Shown one piece after another: positions 25,633-35,222 of a stretch of DNA of 56,785 nt. The notes beneath the pieces are model-generated. The model was not told the DNA's origin and made no database searches. It saw only the letters and a program-made list of their open reading frames with translations. A program made the position numbers and the translations under genes. The DNA is from Franzmannia pantelleriensis (GTDB lineage: Bacteria; Pseudomonadota; Gammaproteobacteria; Pseudomonadales; Halomonadaceae), in the NCBI RefSeq assembly GCF_900102875.1, contig NZ_FNGH01000001.1, forward strand, positions 95,873 to 152,657, in the 5' to 3' direction. How positions within the stretch are numbered: position 1 is the first letter of the stretch; every line of letters begins with the position of its first letter.

Positions 25633-27767
25633 AACAAGTTTTACAAGACCTTTCCAAAGGCATTACCACTTTAACAGAATCGCCTTCTCCTAGCCTTAGT
25701 AAGGGTACCCTGCTTGTAGCTACGACAAAGAGCCTTGTTTCAGTGGGCACAGAGCGGATGCTGGTGGATTTTGGGCGCGCCTCCTACTTGCAAAAAGCTC
25801 GACAGCAGCCTGAGAAAGTCAAGATGGTGCTTGAGAAGGTCCAGACAGATGGCCTGATGACCACGGTGGAGGCAGTTCGCTCTAAGCTGGCCCAGCCGTT
25901 GCCACTGGGGTATTGCAACGTTGGTGTTGTGAGTGAGGTAGGTAAAGGAGTCGCCGGCTTTCAGCCTGGTGACCGCGTGGCCTCGAACGGGCCTCATGCG
26001 GATATCGTTAAAGTGCCGCAGAATCTCTGTGCTCGAATTCCTGATGATGTTTCCGACGAGCAGGCGGCTTTCACCGTTGTGGGCAGTATCGGCCTGCAAG
26101 GCATACGCCTGGCTCAGCCTACTCTCGGAGAGGCATTCGTGGTCACCGGAGTAGGCTTGATTGGCTTGCTGACCGTGCAGCTTTTGCGCGCTCACGGCTG
26201 CCGGGTGCTTGCTATTGATTTCGATGCCGCCAAGCTGGCCTTAGCCGAGCAGTTCGGCGCTGAAACATGTAATCCCGCCCAGGGTGAAGACCCAGTGGCA
26301 GCGGGCCTCGCCTTCAGCCGCGGGAACGGTGTGGATGGGGTAATCATCACCGCTTCAACAAAATCCAATGACCCAGTCACACAAGCGGCGCGTATGAGTC
26401 GTCAGCGCGGTCGTATCATACTTGTCGGGGTAACTGGCCTTGAGCTCAATCGCGCCGATTTCTATGAGAAGGAGCTTAGCTTCCAAGTATCCTGTTCCTA
26501 TGGCCCAGGCCGCTATGACCCAAGCTACGAGGAGCAGGGCCACGATTACCCGCTGGGCTTCGTCCGCTGGACCGAGCAGCGCAATTTCGAGGCGGTGCTG
26601 GATATGCTCGCTAGTGGGCAACTTAACGTCGAGCCGCTGATCACTCACCGATTTGATTTCAGTGATGCCCCGGAGGCCTATCGGGTGCTAACCGGTGATC
26701 GTGCTGCCCTGGGCATCCTGCTTGAGTACGATGCCCCGCTTGAGCAGCGCACGGTCTCTTCCGTCACGCTTAACCACGAAGCGCACTTCGATGCCACTAA
26801 GCCGGTATTGGGGATGGTCGGCGCCGGCAACTACGCTTCTCGGGTGCTGATACCCGCCTTCAAGGCCGCTGGAGCCCAGCTGCATACTCTGGTCACCGCC
26901 GGGGGTATCAACGGTGTGATCCACGGCGAGAAGGCCGGCTTCGCTGAGGCCTCCACGGATATGACGAAGCTACTGGCCAACGATACCGTCAACACCCTGG
27001 CTATCGTCACGCGCCACGATACTCATGCTAACTTCGTTGCTCAGTCCCTGGTGGCAGGTAAGCATGTATTCGTCGAGAAGCCACTCGCGATTACCGCAGA
27101 GGGGCTGATAGAAGTGGAAGGGGCTTATCGCTCGGCCCTCAATAATGGCAAACCCCTCCATCTCATGGTCGGTTTCAACCGACGCTTTGCTCCCCAAGTC
27201 CAGAAGATGAAGGTGTTGCTCAGCGCGATCAAAGAGCCCAAAAGCTTTATCATGACCATGAACGCTGGCGCCATTCCCCCCGAGCACTGGACTCAGGACC
27301 CTACCATAGGTGGCGGACGCATCATCGGCGAGGCCTGCCACTTCATCGACTTGATGCGCTACCTTGCCGGGAGCGAGATCGTCTCGGTTCAGGTACGACG
27401 CATGAGCGACAACCCCGGCATGGCCATCACCGAGGACAAAGCGGCTATTACTCTGGGCTTCGCCGACGGCTCCTTTGGCACCATTCATTACCTGGCCAAC
27501 GGCGCGGCAAGTTTTTCCAAGGAGCGCGTCGAGGTGTTTACCGCCGGCCGCGTGTTGCAGCTCGACAACTTCCGCAAGCTCAAGGGGTTCGGCTGGCCTG
27601 GGTTCCGCAAGATGAATCTTTGGAAGCAGGACAAGGGCCAGCAGGCCTGCACGGCTGCATTCTTGTCTGCTATTTCTCAGGGGCAGCCTACGCCAATCCC
27701 TGCTGATGAGACCTTTGAAGTCGCCCGGGTGAGCATTGAGGCGGCCGAAGCGCTTCGGGCTCAGTAG
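25629..27767 (+). CDS. Bi-domain oxidoreductase (MDR plus GFO/IDH/MocA)
   Basis: 712 residues. The N-terminal half is a zinc-type alcohol dehydrogenase/MDR domain with the Rossmann motif GVGLIGLLTVQLL near 173. The C-terminal half (from about 390) is a GFO/IDH/MocA dehydrogenase: GMVGAGNYASRVLIPAF and the catalytic-type EKPLAIT. Such fusions occur in exopolysaccharide clusters, often beside a heparinase-like gene as here, and are thought to oxidise or epimerise a sugar, but the reaction is not established. Base composition changes from AT-rich to GC-rich within its first few hundred bases, placing the island border inside the gene. Confidence 0.85.
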   Translation: MKQVLQDLSKGITTLTESPSPSLSKGTLLVATTKSLVSVGTERMLVDFGRASYLQKARQQPEKVKMVLEKVQTDGLMTTVEAVRSKLAQPLPLGYCNVGVVSEVGKGVAGFQPGDRVASNGPHADIVKVPQNLCARIPDDVSDEQAAFTVVGSIGLQGIRLAQPTLGEAFVVTGVGLIGLLTVQLLRAHGCRVLAIDFDAAKLALAEQFGAETCNPAQGEDPVAAGLAFSRGNGVDGVIITASTKSNDPVTQAARMSRQRGRIILVGVTGLELNRADFYEKELSFQVSCSYGPGRYDPSYEEQGHDYPLGFVRWTEQRNFEAVLDMLASGQLNVEPLITHRFDFSDAPEAYRVLTGDRAALGILLEYDAPLEQRTVSSVTLNHEAHFDATKPVLGMVGAGNYASRVLIPAFKAAGAQLHTLVTAGGINGVIHGEKAGFAEASTDMTKLLANDTVNTLAIVTRHDTHANFVAQSLVAGKHVFVEKPLAITAEGLIEVEGAYRSALNNGKPLHLMVGFNRRFAPQVQKMKVLLSAIKEPKSFIMTMNAGAIPPEHWTQDPTIGGGRIIGEACHFIDLMRYLAGSEIVSVQVRRMSDNPGMAITEDKAAITLGFADGSFGTIHYLANGAASFSKERVEVFTAGRVLQLDNFRKLKGFGWPGFRKMNLWKQDKGQQACTAAFLSAISQGQPTPIPADETFEVARVSIEAAEALRAQ

Positions 27768-27840
27768 TCACTTGCGTCAGCTAAGTCCGCCATGGTCTGA
27801 CCGGCTCAATTCACGCAATTATGATGATGGATGACAGTGC

Positions 27841-28995
27841 ATGATCTCACTGCGACCTTTGCGCTCGCTTTGCGTTTTTGGCACCCGCCCCGAAGCGATC
27901 AAGATGGCCCCGCTGGCTCTGGCCTTGCAGGCCGACCCTCGCTTCGAGGCCCACGTGTGTGTGACTGGCCAGCATCGGGAGATGCTGGATCAGGTGTTGG
28001 AGCTGTTCGAGCTTGTACCGGATCATGATTTGGCGATCATGCGGCCTGGGCAAGACCTTACCGACGTTACCACCGCCATTCTTCAGGGCATGAAACAGGT
28101 ATTGCGTACATGGCGGCCCGATGTGGTGCTGGTGCATGGCGATACCGCCACCACCTTCGCTGCCACTCTCGCTGCTTACTATGAGCAGATACCCGTTGCC
28201 CATGTGGAGGCGGGGCTGCGTACCGGCAATCTCTACTCCCCTTGGCCGGAAGAGGCTAACCGCAAGCTGACGGGAGCCTTAGCCACTTGGCACTTTGCGC
28301 CAACTGAGCGCTCGAGGCTCAATTTGCTAGAAGAGGGCGTCAAGCCGGATGCTGTGCAGGTGACCGGTAATACTGTGGTAGATGCACTGCTGGAGGTTGT
28401 CAGGAAGCTTGAAGCGACGACGGCGCTCCAAGTGAAATTTCGTGATCAGCTCTCCTTTCTGGATGATGCCCGGCGGATGGTGTTGGTTACGGGCCACCGC
28501 CGTGAAAGCTTTGGCGGCGGTTTCGAGCGTATCTGCCAGGCGTTGCGGATTACGGCACAACGCCACCCCAACGTACAGATCGTCTACCCGGTCCATTTGA
28601 ACCCTCAGGTGCAGGAGCCCGTCAACCGGCTGCTGGCAGATATCGATAACGTCCATCTGATCGAGCCGTTGGATTATCTGCCTTTCGTGTATCTGATGAA
28701 CCGTGCCCACCTGATTCTCACTGACTCTGGTGGCATTCAGGAGGAGGCACCATCGCTGGGCAAGCCGGTGCTGGTGATGCGAGATACCACGGAACGACCG
28801 GAGGCGGTCGAAGCGGGTACCGTCAAGCTGGTTGGCACCGATGTTGCCGCCATTACCTCCGAACTCGATCTTCTGCTACGCGATGCCGAAGCCTACCGAC
28901 GCATGAGTCGCGCCCATAATCCCTATGGGGATGGCAAGGCCTGTTTGCGGATTCTCGATCATCTGGCTAATGTCGCCGACCGCCTGGAGCATTGA
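27841..28995 (+). CDS. wecB: UDP-N-acetylglucosamine 2-epimerase (non-hydrolysing)
   Basis: 384 residues with [31 protein letters not shown] and [19 protein letters not shown], all family signatures. It interconverts UDP-GlcNAc and UDP-ManNAc in the cytoplasm. The next gene oxidises UDP-ManNAc, and the two nearly overlap, so they form a UDP-ManNAcA pathway unit. The ATG at 27841 is the only one before the Rossmann start. Confidence 0.93.
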   Translation: MISLRPLRSLCVFGTRPEAIKMAPLALALQADPRFEAHVCVTGQHREMLDQVLELFELVPDHDLAIMRPGQDLTDVTTAILQGMKQVLRTWRPDVVLVHGDTATTFAATLAAYYEQIPVAHVEAGLRTGNLYSPWPEEANRKLTGALATWHFAPTERSRLNLLEEGVKPDAVQVTGNTVVDALLEVVRKLEATTALQVKFRDQLSFLDDARRMVLVTGHRRESFGGGFERICQALRITAQRHPNVQIVYPVHLNPQVQEPVNRLLADIDNVHLIEPLDYLPFVYLMNRAHLILTDSGGIQEEAPSLGKPVLVMRDTTERPEAVEAGTVKLVGTDVAAITSELDLLLRDAEAYRRMSRAHNPYGDGKACLRILDHLANVADRLEH

Positions 28996-29000
28996 ACGAC

Positions 29001-30317
29001 ATGGAATTCACGACCATTTCCGTGGTTGGCCTGGGGTATATCGGGCTGCCGACCGCCGCTGTCATCGCTTCGCGCCGCAAGCGGGTGATCGGTGTGGATA
29101 TCAGCCAGCAGGCGGTTGATACCATTAATCGTGGCGATATTCATATTGTCGAGCCCGAGCTCGACATGCTCGTGCATGCGGCGGTGAAGGAGGGCTATTT
29201 AGAAGCAACTACCTCACCTGAGCCGGCGGATGCTTTTCTGATCGCGGTACCCACGCCCTTCAAGCGTGAGGAGGGCAAGGAGCATGTGCCGGACCTGAGC
29301 TACATCCGTGCAGCAAGCCTGTCGATTGCGCCGGTCTTGAAGCAGGGAGATCTGGTGATCCTCGAGTCTACGTCACCGGTGGGGGCCACCGAGCAGATGG
29401 AGGCCTGGCTGGCTGAGGCACGACCGGATCTGAGCTTTCCCAGCCAGGAAGGCGAGGCCTCTGATATTCGCGTAGCGCACTGCCCCGAGCGGGTGCTGCC
29501 CGGCCATGTGGTACGCGAGTTGGTGGAGAATGACCGGGTCATTGGCGGCATGACGTCACGCTGCTCAGAAGCCGCTTGTGCACTCTATGAGCTGTTCGTG
29601 CACGGGGAGTGCATTACCACTACGGCGCGCACCGCCGAGATGGCCAAGCTGACGGAGAATAGCTTCCGCGATGTGAACATCGCTTTCGCCAATGAGCTTT
29701 CGATCATCTGCGACAAGCTCGATATCAACGTCTGGGAACTGATCCGCTTGGCCAATCGCCACCCGCGGGTCAATATCCTGCAGCCAGGGCCCGGGGTGGG
29801 GGGGCACTGTATTGCCGTAGATCCTTGGTTCATCGTTAGCGAGACCCCCGACCAGGCTCGCTTGATTCGCACTGCCCGCGACGTCAATGACGGCAAGCCG
29901 GAGTGGGTGATCGATAAGGTCAATCAGGCGGTGGGGGAGTTTCTGGCCCAGCACCCTGAGAAAACCGCCGGGGAGGTTAGCGTGGCCTGCCTGGGGCTGG
30001 CCTTCAAGCCTGATATCGATGATCTGCGCGAAAGCCCGGCGTTGGCCATCACCCAAGCGCTCAAGGCTAGGCTGCCAGGCAAGCTATTGGTGGTTGAACC
30101 CAATATCGAGAGCCTACCGTCGAGCCTGGAAGGCGCCTGTCTTGCTGGGATCGATGAGGCGCTAGCCGAGGCCGACATTATTGTGCTGCTGGTAGACCAC
30201 AAGGCGTTCAAGAAGGTTGGCCACGAGCGTTTAGCCGGTCGCCATCTGGTGGATACCCGCGGGGTATGGACTGGCCAAGTACGGCGCCGAAGCGATTTTC
30301 AGGTTCCTAGAGGGTAA
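29001..30317 (+). CDS. wecC: UDP-N-acetyl-D-mannosamine dehydrogenase
   Basis: 438 residues. NAD-binding GLGYIGLPTA, the catalytic Cys270 in GGHCIAVDP, and the C-terminal LAFKPDIDDLRESPA. It oxidises UDP-ManNAc to UDP-ManNAcA. The ATG at 29001 follows the wecB stop by 5 nt with GGAG 11 nt upstream; a TTG at 28992 overlapping wecB is an alternative. ManNAcA would give the polymer a negative charge alongside GlcA from ugd. Confidence 0.92.
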   Translation: MEFTTISVVGLGYIGLPTAAVIASRRKRVIGVDISQQAVDTINRGDIHIVEPELDMLVHAAVKEGYLEATTSPEPADAFLIAVPTPFKREEGKEHVPDLSYIRAASLSIAPVLKQGDLVILESTSPVGATEQMEAWLAEARPDLSFPSQEGEASDIRVAHCPERVLPGHVVRELVENDRVIGGMTSRCSEAACALYELFVHGECITTTARTAEMAKLTENSFRDVNIAFANELSIICDKLDINVWELIRLANRHPRVNILQPGPGVGGHCIAVDPWFIVSETPDQARLIRTARDVNDGKPEWVIDKVNQAVGEFLAQHPEKTAGEVSVACLGLAFKPDIDDLRESPALAITQALKARLPGKLLVVEPNIESLPSSLEGACLAGIDEALAEADIIVLLVDHKAFKKVGHERLAGRHLVDTRGVWTGQVRRRSDFQVPRG

Positions 30318-30701
30318 GGGCACGTCACTGGCGCCTAACAGTAGATCTTGGATCGTTTTACCTGACGCAGTACTGAAAAGAGTTGCATCATGGGGCATTG
30401 CTAACAGTGCGGTTCCCACGATATATAGCGATATACCGAAGTGGAACCAGTAACGTACAGAGGGATTGAGTTAAAGGGCCGGTGGACTTTTTAGGTTTGT
30501 GGCGAATATGGCAGGGAATTTATCGATACTGACCAGATTCGACATAATGGTGCCTCAGTCCGTGATGCGCAGCGTGCCCACGACCCGCTATTCCCCCTGT
30601 TAAAACCAGTAGCTTGAAAGGCGCTTGAAGCGCAATTTCAGGATCGGCCATCGCTGAAGTTAAGGGGGTTATGTCGAGCCTGTTGGCTTTCACCGGTGGT
30701 C
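30318..30701. other. Intergenic stretch before heparinase-like gene
   Basis: About 380 bp. I see no credible gene or terminator. The composition is mixed, and the short open frames lack codon bias or motifs. Confidence 0.5.
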
Positions 30702-32438
30702 ATGAATATGGATGTTCTAATGTCGCTGTCTCGTCACTCACGCCTGTTTCACACTGTTCGCCACCTCAAGCCTGGGCAGATTGCATGGCGGCTCTATTAC
30801 CGCTTGCTGCGTCAACATGTATACCGAAAGGCCATGGCAGCGCTCGGACGAGTAGAACGGCGTCAGTGGGCCAATTCGTGGTCGGCGCCTTCCTGGATGC
30901 CATCTACTCTGGTCGGCGGAATGAGCGCGGGCGAATATGAGTTCGAGTTTCTCGGTGAGCGGGGAGTGTTAGCCAACAAGGATGACTGGAACCACACTGA
31001 AAGGAGCAAGCTCTGGCTCTACAACCTGCACTATCTGGATGACTTATGTGCATGGGCGGCTGAAGACCGCGTAGTTCAGCACCGTGTGCTTTTTACGCGT
31101 TGGATAGAAGAGAACCCCCCCCTGGCGGGCAACGGGTGGGAGCCCTATACCCTCTCGCTTCGTTTGGTGAATCTGGTCAAGTGGCTTGGGCATGGGCTTT
31201 GCCTGAACAGTCAGCCGATACCTAATCACTGGTTGCAAAGCTTGGCGCGCCAAGCCCAGGCGTTATCCGCCCAGCGTGAGTTTCATATTCTTGCCAATCA
31301 TCTGTTTGCCAATGGCAAGGCGCTAACATTCGCCGGTGCCTTTCTGGACGGACAGGATGCCGAACGCTGGCTGAGTCAAGGGCTGGTGATTCTCGATGCT
31401 GAGATTCCCGAGCAGTTCCTGGGCGACGGTGGACATTTCGAACGGTCGCCCATGTATCACGCCACCCTGCTTTGGGATCTGGCCGATCTGATTCACTTGG
31501 CCGAGTGCTCAGGGCTTAACGCACTGCGCGAGCGCACCCCGACCTGGCGCCAAGTTCTGGCCAAAGGGCTGGCATGGCTGGAAATGATGAGCCATCCCGA
31601 TGGGGATATCAGCTTCTTCAATGACGCAGCGTTCGGTATTGCTCCCACGTTGGCCGGCTTGCAAGATTACGCTGAGCTATTATCCGTCCGTTTGCCGAAG
31701 GGCGTAGATAGGCCGTTGGTGGTAAAGCATTCGGGGTCGGTGCTACATGTCGAACATGCTGTCTCCAGTGGTTATATAGCACTCAACTGGGGCGACGGGG
31801 ACAAGGCCATCCTCGATTTGGCCCCGGTGGGGCCGGATTACCAGCCTGGGCATGCGCATGCCGATACGTTGAGCATGGAGCTGAGTCTTTCTGGCCAACG
31901 AGTGTTGGTCAACTCTGGAACTTCTTGTTACGGGAACGACAATCAGCGGCAGTGGCAGCGCAGTACTGCTGCGCACAATACCGTGACGGTGGACGGGGCG
32001 GATTCCTCAGAGGTGTGGGCCGGGTTTCGAGTTGCCCGGCGTGCATATCCCAAACTGGACCGGCATGAGGCCGACGATCGCCAGATATTGATTGAGGCGC
32101 ACCACTCAGGCTTTGAGCGCTTGCAGGGTCGGAATTGTCATGCTCGAACCTGGAAGGCTAAGGAACGCTCTCTTGAAGTGCATGATGCCGTTACAGGCCG
32201 CCACGGTCATGCGGTGGCACGTTGGTACTTTCACCCAGAAGTAGAGTGCCAGTGGCAGGAAGACGCCTTAGTGATACGCCTGCCGACGGGGCAGACGGTC
32301 GGGATGCGGATTGACGGAGCTGAACAGCAGCGCCTTGAAGCATCCACGTGGCACCCTGCTTTTGGCAGCAAACGATCTAACTACTGCCTTGCGGTGACGT
32401 TCACCGGAGGGAGTTTGACCACGATGATCACTTGGTGA
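30702..32438 (+). CDS. Heparinase II/III-like protein
   Basis: 578 residues. An N-terminal alpha/alpha toroid (LKPGQIAWRLYYRLL, KLWLYNLHYLDDL, GNGWEPYTLSLRLVNLVKW) and a C-terminal beta-sandwich with the signature HAHADTLSMELS. Family members are polysaccharide lyases; copies inside polysaccharide assembly loci are thought to trim or modify uronate-containing polymer, which fits the GlcA/ManNAcA pathways here. No signal peptide is visible, unusual for a lyase acting on exported polymer. Several starts are possible (GTG 30696, ATG 30702, 30708, 30720). Followed closely by a glycosyltransferase. Confidence 0.85.
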   Translation: MNMDVLMSLSRHSRLFHTVRHLKPGQIAWRLYYRLLRQHVYRKAMAALGRVERRQWANSWSAPSWMPSTLVGGMSAGEYEFEFLGERGVLANKDDWNHTERSKLWLYNLHYLDDLCAWAAEDRVVQHRVLFTRWIEENPPLAGNGWEPYTLSLRLVNLVKWLGHGLCLNSQPIPNHWLQSLARQAQALSAQREFHILANHLFANGKALTFAGAFLDGQDAERWLSQGLVILDAEIPEQFLGDGGHFERSPMYHATLLWDLADLIHLAECSGLNALRERTPTWRQVLAKGLAWLEMMSHPDGDISFFNDAAFGIAPTLAGLQDYAELLSVRLPKGVDRPLVVKHSGSVLHVEHAVSSGYIALNWGDGDKAILDLAPVGPDYQPGHAHADTLSMELSLSGQRVLVNSGTSCYGNDNQRQWQRSTAAHNTVTVDGADSSEVWAGFRVARRAYPKLDRHEADDRQILIEAHHSGFERLQGRNCHARTWKAKERSLEVHDAVTGRHGHAVARWYFHPEVECQWQEDALVIRLPTGQTVGMRIDGAEQQRLEASTWHPAFGSKRSNYCLAVTFTGGSLTTMITW

Positions 32439-32445
32439 GGTTTTT

Positions 32446-33645
32446 TTGCGAATTCTGTTTCTGAGTTTCTACTATCCGCCAGACTTGTCGGCGGGGTCTT
32501 TTCGCGCATCCTCCTTGGTCAAAGCGTTACTTGAACGATTGCCCGAGACAGCGCATATTGAAGTGATTACCACTTCCCCTAACCGCTATCTTTCGTTCAG
32601 TCAGGCTGCCAAGGACGGTGTTCCGGCCTATGAGCAACATCCAGGCTTGACTATTCACCGAGTCGCGTTGCCCGAGCATCAGAGCGGTATGCGAGACCAG
32701 TCACGTGCATTTTACGCTTACGCCAGGGAGGCTCTGCGGATAAGCCGTGGACATTCCTACGATATGGTCTATGCAACGTCTTCTCGATTGATGACTGCTA
32801 GCTTGGGCGCCTGGCTGTCACGTCGCTTGAAGGCACCGTTATACTTGGATATTCGAGATATTTTTGTCGACACCTTAAAGGATGTACTGCCGTCGAGGGT
32901 TAGCTGGCTAGCTAAACCTATATTTGGCCGTATAGAGAAGTGGACCTTGCGGCAAGCCAAAGGCGTCAACTTGGTGTCGGAGGGCTTTCTGGAATATTTC
33001 GAGCCCCGCTATCCTGGGCGCCGTTTTTCACTGTATACGAATGGTATTGATGAAGAGTTCCTCCGTGCTGCTCCGATAACGACATCCTGTAGAGAACAGA
33101 AACCACTTAGTGTCGTCTATGCAGGCAATATGGGGGAAGGGCAGGGGCTTCATGAAATCGTCCCTGAATTAGCCAAGCGCTTGGAGGGCAGGGCTCATTT
33201 TATCCTAATCGGTGATGGAGGTCGTCGTCCTCACTTGGAGGCGGCGTTAGCCAAGGCGCACTGCACCAACGTAGAAGTGCGGGATCCCGTGCCCCGGGAT
33301 CAACTGATCAAGCTGTATCAGCAAGCGGACGTGCTGTTCTTGCATCTCAATGATTATCCGGCTTTCCGCAAAGTGTTGCCTTCTAAGCTTTTCGAGTACG
33401 GTGCGCTGGGCAAGCCTATCTTGGCCGGGGTATCCGGATATGCTGCCCGTTTTATCGAGAAGCACTTGGACAATGCTCAAGTGTTTCCGCCATGCGATGT
33501 GGACCGAGGTGAAAGCGCTTTTACTGCCCTGAGCCCCGAGACGGCTCCACGCGAAACCTTCACCCGCTCGTTCGCCCGCCACAATATTATGCTGGAAATG
33601 GCGCAGGATGTGCTGGCGGTCAAGACTAGGGAGAAGGTGTCATGA
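32446..33645 (+). CDS. Glycosyltransferase family 4 (WbuB-like)
   Basis: 399 residues, GT-B fold. N-terminal ILFLSFYYPPDLSAGSFRAS and C-terminal VVYAGNMGEGQGLHEI plus PSKLFEYGALGKPILAGVSG resemble WbuB-type aminosugar transferases. It probably transfers FucNAc/QuiNAc-type sugar made by the following genes. TTG start; GTGAGG lies just upstream, overlapping the heparinase stop region. The stop overlaps the next ATG. Confidence 0.83.
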   Translation: MRILFLSFYYPPDLSAGSFRASSLVKALLERLPETAHIEVITTSPNRYLSFSQAAKDGVPAYEQHPGLTIHRVALPEHQSGMRDQSRAFYAYAREALRISRGHSYDMVYATSSRLMTASLGAWLSRRLKAPLYLDIRDIFVDTLKDVLPSRVSWLAKPIFGRIEKWTLRQAKGVNLVSEGFLEYFEPRYPGRRFSLYTNGIDEEFLRAAPITTSCREQKPLSVVYAGNMGEGQGLHEIVPELAKRLEGRAHFILIGDGGRRPHLEAALAKAHCTNVEVRDPVPRDQLIKLYQQADVLFLHLNDYPAFRKVLPSKLFEYGALGKPILAGVSGYAARFIEKHLDNAQVFPPCDVDRGESAFTALSPETAPRETFTRSFARHNIMLEMAQDVLAVKTREKVS

Positions 33646-34622
33646 AGGTGTTGGTTACTGGGGCTAGTGGATTTATAGGCAGTGCCCTGATTGGGCGGCT
33701 TGCCACGACGTCAGCTTGGGAGCCCAGGCTAGCTCTACGCCGAAAGCTGGCGACCGCTTCCGATTATGCCGGGTTTGCAGTGGGTAATCTGTCTCCTGAC
33801 AACGATTGGAGCGAGGCCCTTCAGGGGTGCGATGCGGTTGTGCACTGCGCTGCACGCGTTCATGTCATGGATGACCCTGAAGCTGATCCGCTTGCCGCAT
33901 TTCGCCAAGCTAATGTCCAAGGTACTCTCAATTTGGCTCGCCAGGCGGCAGCGTCAGGTGTGTCTCGCTTCGCATTCATCAGCTCCATCAAGGTCAACGG
34001 AGAGCAGACACCAACTGATCGAGCATTTCAAGAAGACGATACGCCAGCCCCGAGCGACCCTTATGGCATATCCAAACACGAGGCTGAGCAGGGCCTACTC
34101 CAACTTGCTAAAGAGACCGGCATGGAAGTGGTGATCATCCGCCCTCCGCTGGTCTATGGCCCCGGGGTAAAGGCCAACTTTGCCACCATGATGAAGTGGC
34201 TCGAAAAGGGTGTGCCTTTGCCACTAGGGGCGATCCATAACCTGCGCAGCTTGGTGGCTCGTGATAATCTGGTTGACCTGATCATGACCTGCCTCGATCA
34301 TCCCGCTGCAGCTAACCAGGTGTTTCTCGCTGGGGACGGTGAGGATCTTTCGACGACTGAGCTGCTACGGCGTCTTGGGCGTGCGCTTGGCAAACATGCC
34401 AGGCTGCTTCCGGTGCCTGCTGGCGTTCTCGAAGGCGGCGCTGCCTTACTGGGCAAGCGTGCTGTCGCCCAGCGGCTGTGCGGCAACCTCCAGGTGGATA
34501 TCAGTAAGGCCAGGGAGCTGCTGGGCTGGAACCCGCCTGTCTCCGTTGATGATGCCCTCCAAGAAACCGCCAATGCCTATCTAACGGCCCGTCAAACTTC
34601 TTCTCGGGATGGTGACTCGTGA
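33642..34622 (+). CDS. NAD-dependent epimerase/reductase (WbpV-like SDR)
   Basis: 326 residues, extended SDR: GASGFIGSAL at 7-16, SSIK near 114, catalytic Tyr141 and Lys145 (YGISK). The arrangement next to an initiating transferase and a WbpM-like dehydratase mirrors the 3' end of Pseudomonas O-antigen loci, where WbpV-type enzymes reduce the 4-keto sugar to UDP-QuiNAc or UDP-FucNAc. That assignment is by context and family. Overlaps both neighbours (ATGA upstream; GTGA downstream). Confidence 0.85.
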   Translation: MKVLVTGASGFIGSALIGRLATTSAWEPRLALRRKLATASDYAGFAVGNLSPDNDWSEALQGCDAVVHCAARVHVMDDPEADPLAAFRQANVQGTLNLARQAAASGVSRFAFISSIKVNGEQTPTDRAFQEDDTPAPSDPYGISKHEAEQGLLQLAKETGMEVVIIRPPLVYGPGVKANFATMMKWLEKGVPLPLGAIHNLRSLVARDNLVDLIMTCLDHPAAANQVFLAGDGEDLSTTELLRRLGRALGKHARLLPVPAGVLEGGAALLGKRAVAQRLCGNLQVDISKARELLGWNPPVSVDDALQETANAYLTARQTSSRDGDS

Positions 34623-35173
34623 CTCGACTGCTCGATATTCTCTTTTCTGCCGTTGGCCTTGTGCTGGGGTTCCCGGTACTACTTGCGCTGTTGGTGGTTG
34701 GCTACTTCGATACCGGCTCGCCGCTGTTTCGCCAACGCAGGGTAGGGCGCCATCAGAAGCCTTTTACCTTGGTGAAGTTTCGCACCATGAAGCCGGATAC
34801 CGCCTCGGTGGCCTCGCACTTAGCCGATGCTAGTTCGATCACGCCTTTTGGTCGTTTTTTGCGTCGTACCAAGCTGGATGAGCTGCCGCAGCTGTGGAAC
34901 GTGCTCAAGGGCGAGATGAGCCTGGTCGGACCAAGGCCCTGCCTGTTTAACCAGCAGGAGCTGATCGATGCCCGCGAGCAGCGCGGCGTGCATCTGTCGC
35001 GACCGGGCATTACCGGGTTGGCACAGGTCAACGATATCGATATGTCCACGCCTGAACTGCTGGCAGAGACCGATGCCAAGATGCTTGCCAGCCTTACGCT
35101 GGGGGCCTACTTTCGCTATATCGTATTGACGGCGCTGGGCAAGGGCACGGGTGACCGCGTCAGAACCCCGTGA
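34619..35173 (+). CDS. Initiating sugar-phosphate transferase (PglC-like)
   Basis: 184 residues, the small monotopic phosphoglycosyl transferase form. One N-terminal re-entrant membrane helix (about 3-27), then KFRTMKPDT, the catalytic Asp-Glu pair in [23 protein letters not shown], and PGITGLAQV. It moves a HexNAc-type phosphosugar from UDP to undecaprenyl phosphate, starting repeat-unit assembly. Start GTG overlapping the preceding stop. It lacks the extra N-terminal domains of WcaJ/WbaP. Confidence 0.9.
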   Translation: MTRLLDILFSAVGLVLGFPVLLALLVVGYFDTGSPLFRQRRVGRHQKPFTLVKFRTMKPDTASVASHLADASSITPFGRFLRRTKLDELPQLWNVLKGEMSLVGPRPCLFNQQELIDAREQRGVHLSRPGITGLAQVNDIDMSTPELLAETDAKMLASLTLGAYFRYIVLTALGKGTGDRVRTP

Positions 35174-35222
35174 CAGGCTTGCCTGGTGGCATGGATAACG
35201 CGGCTAACACTGGATGTTGCGA

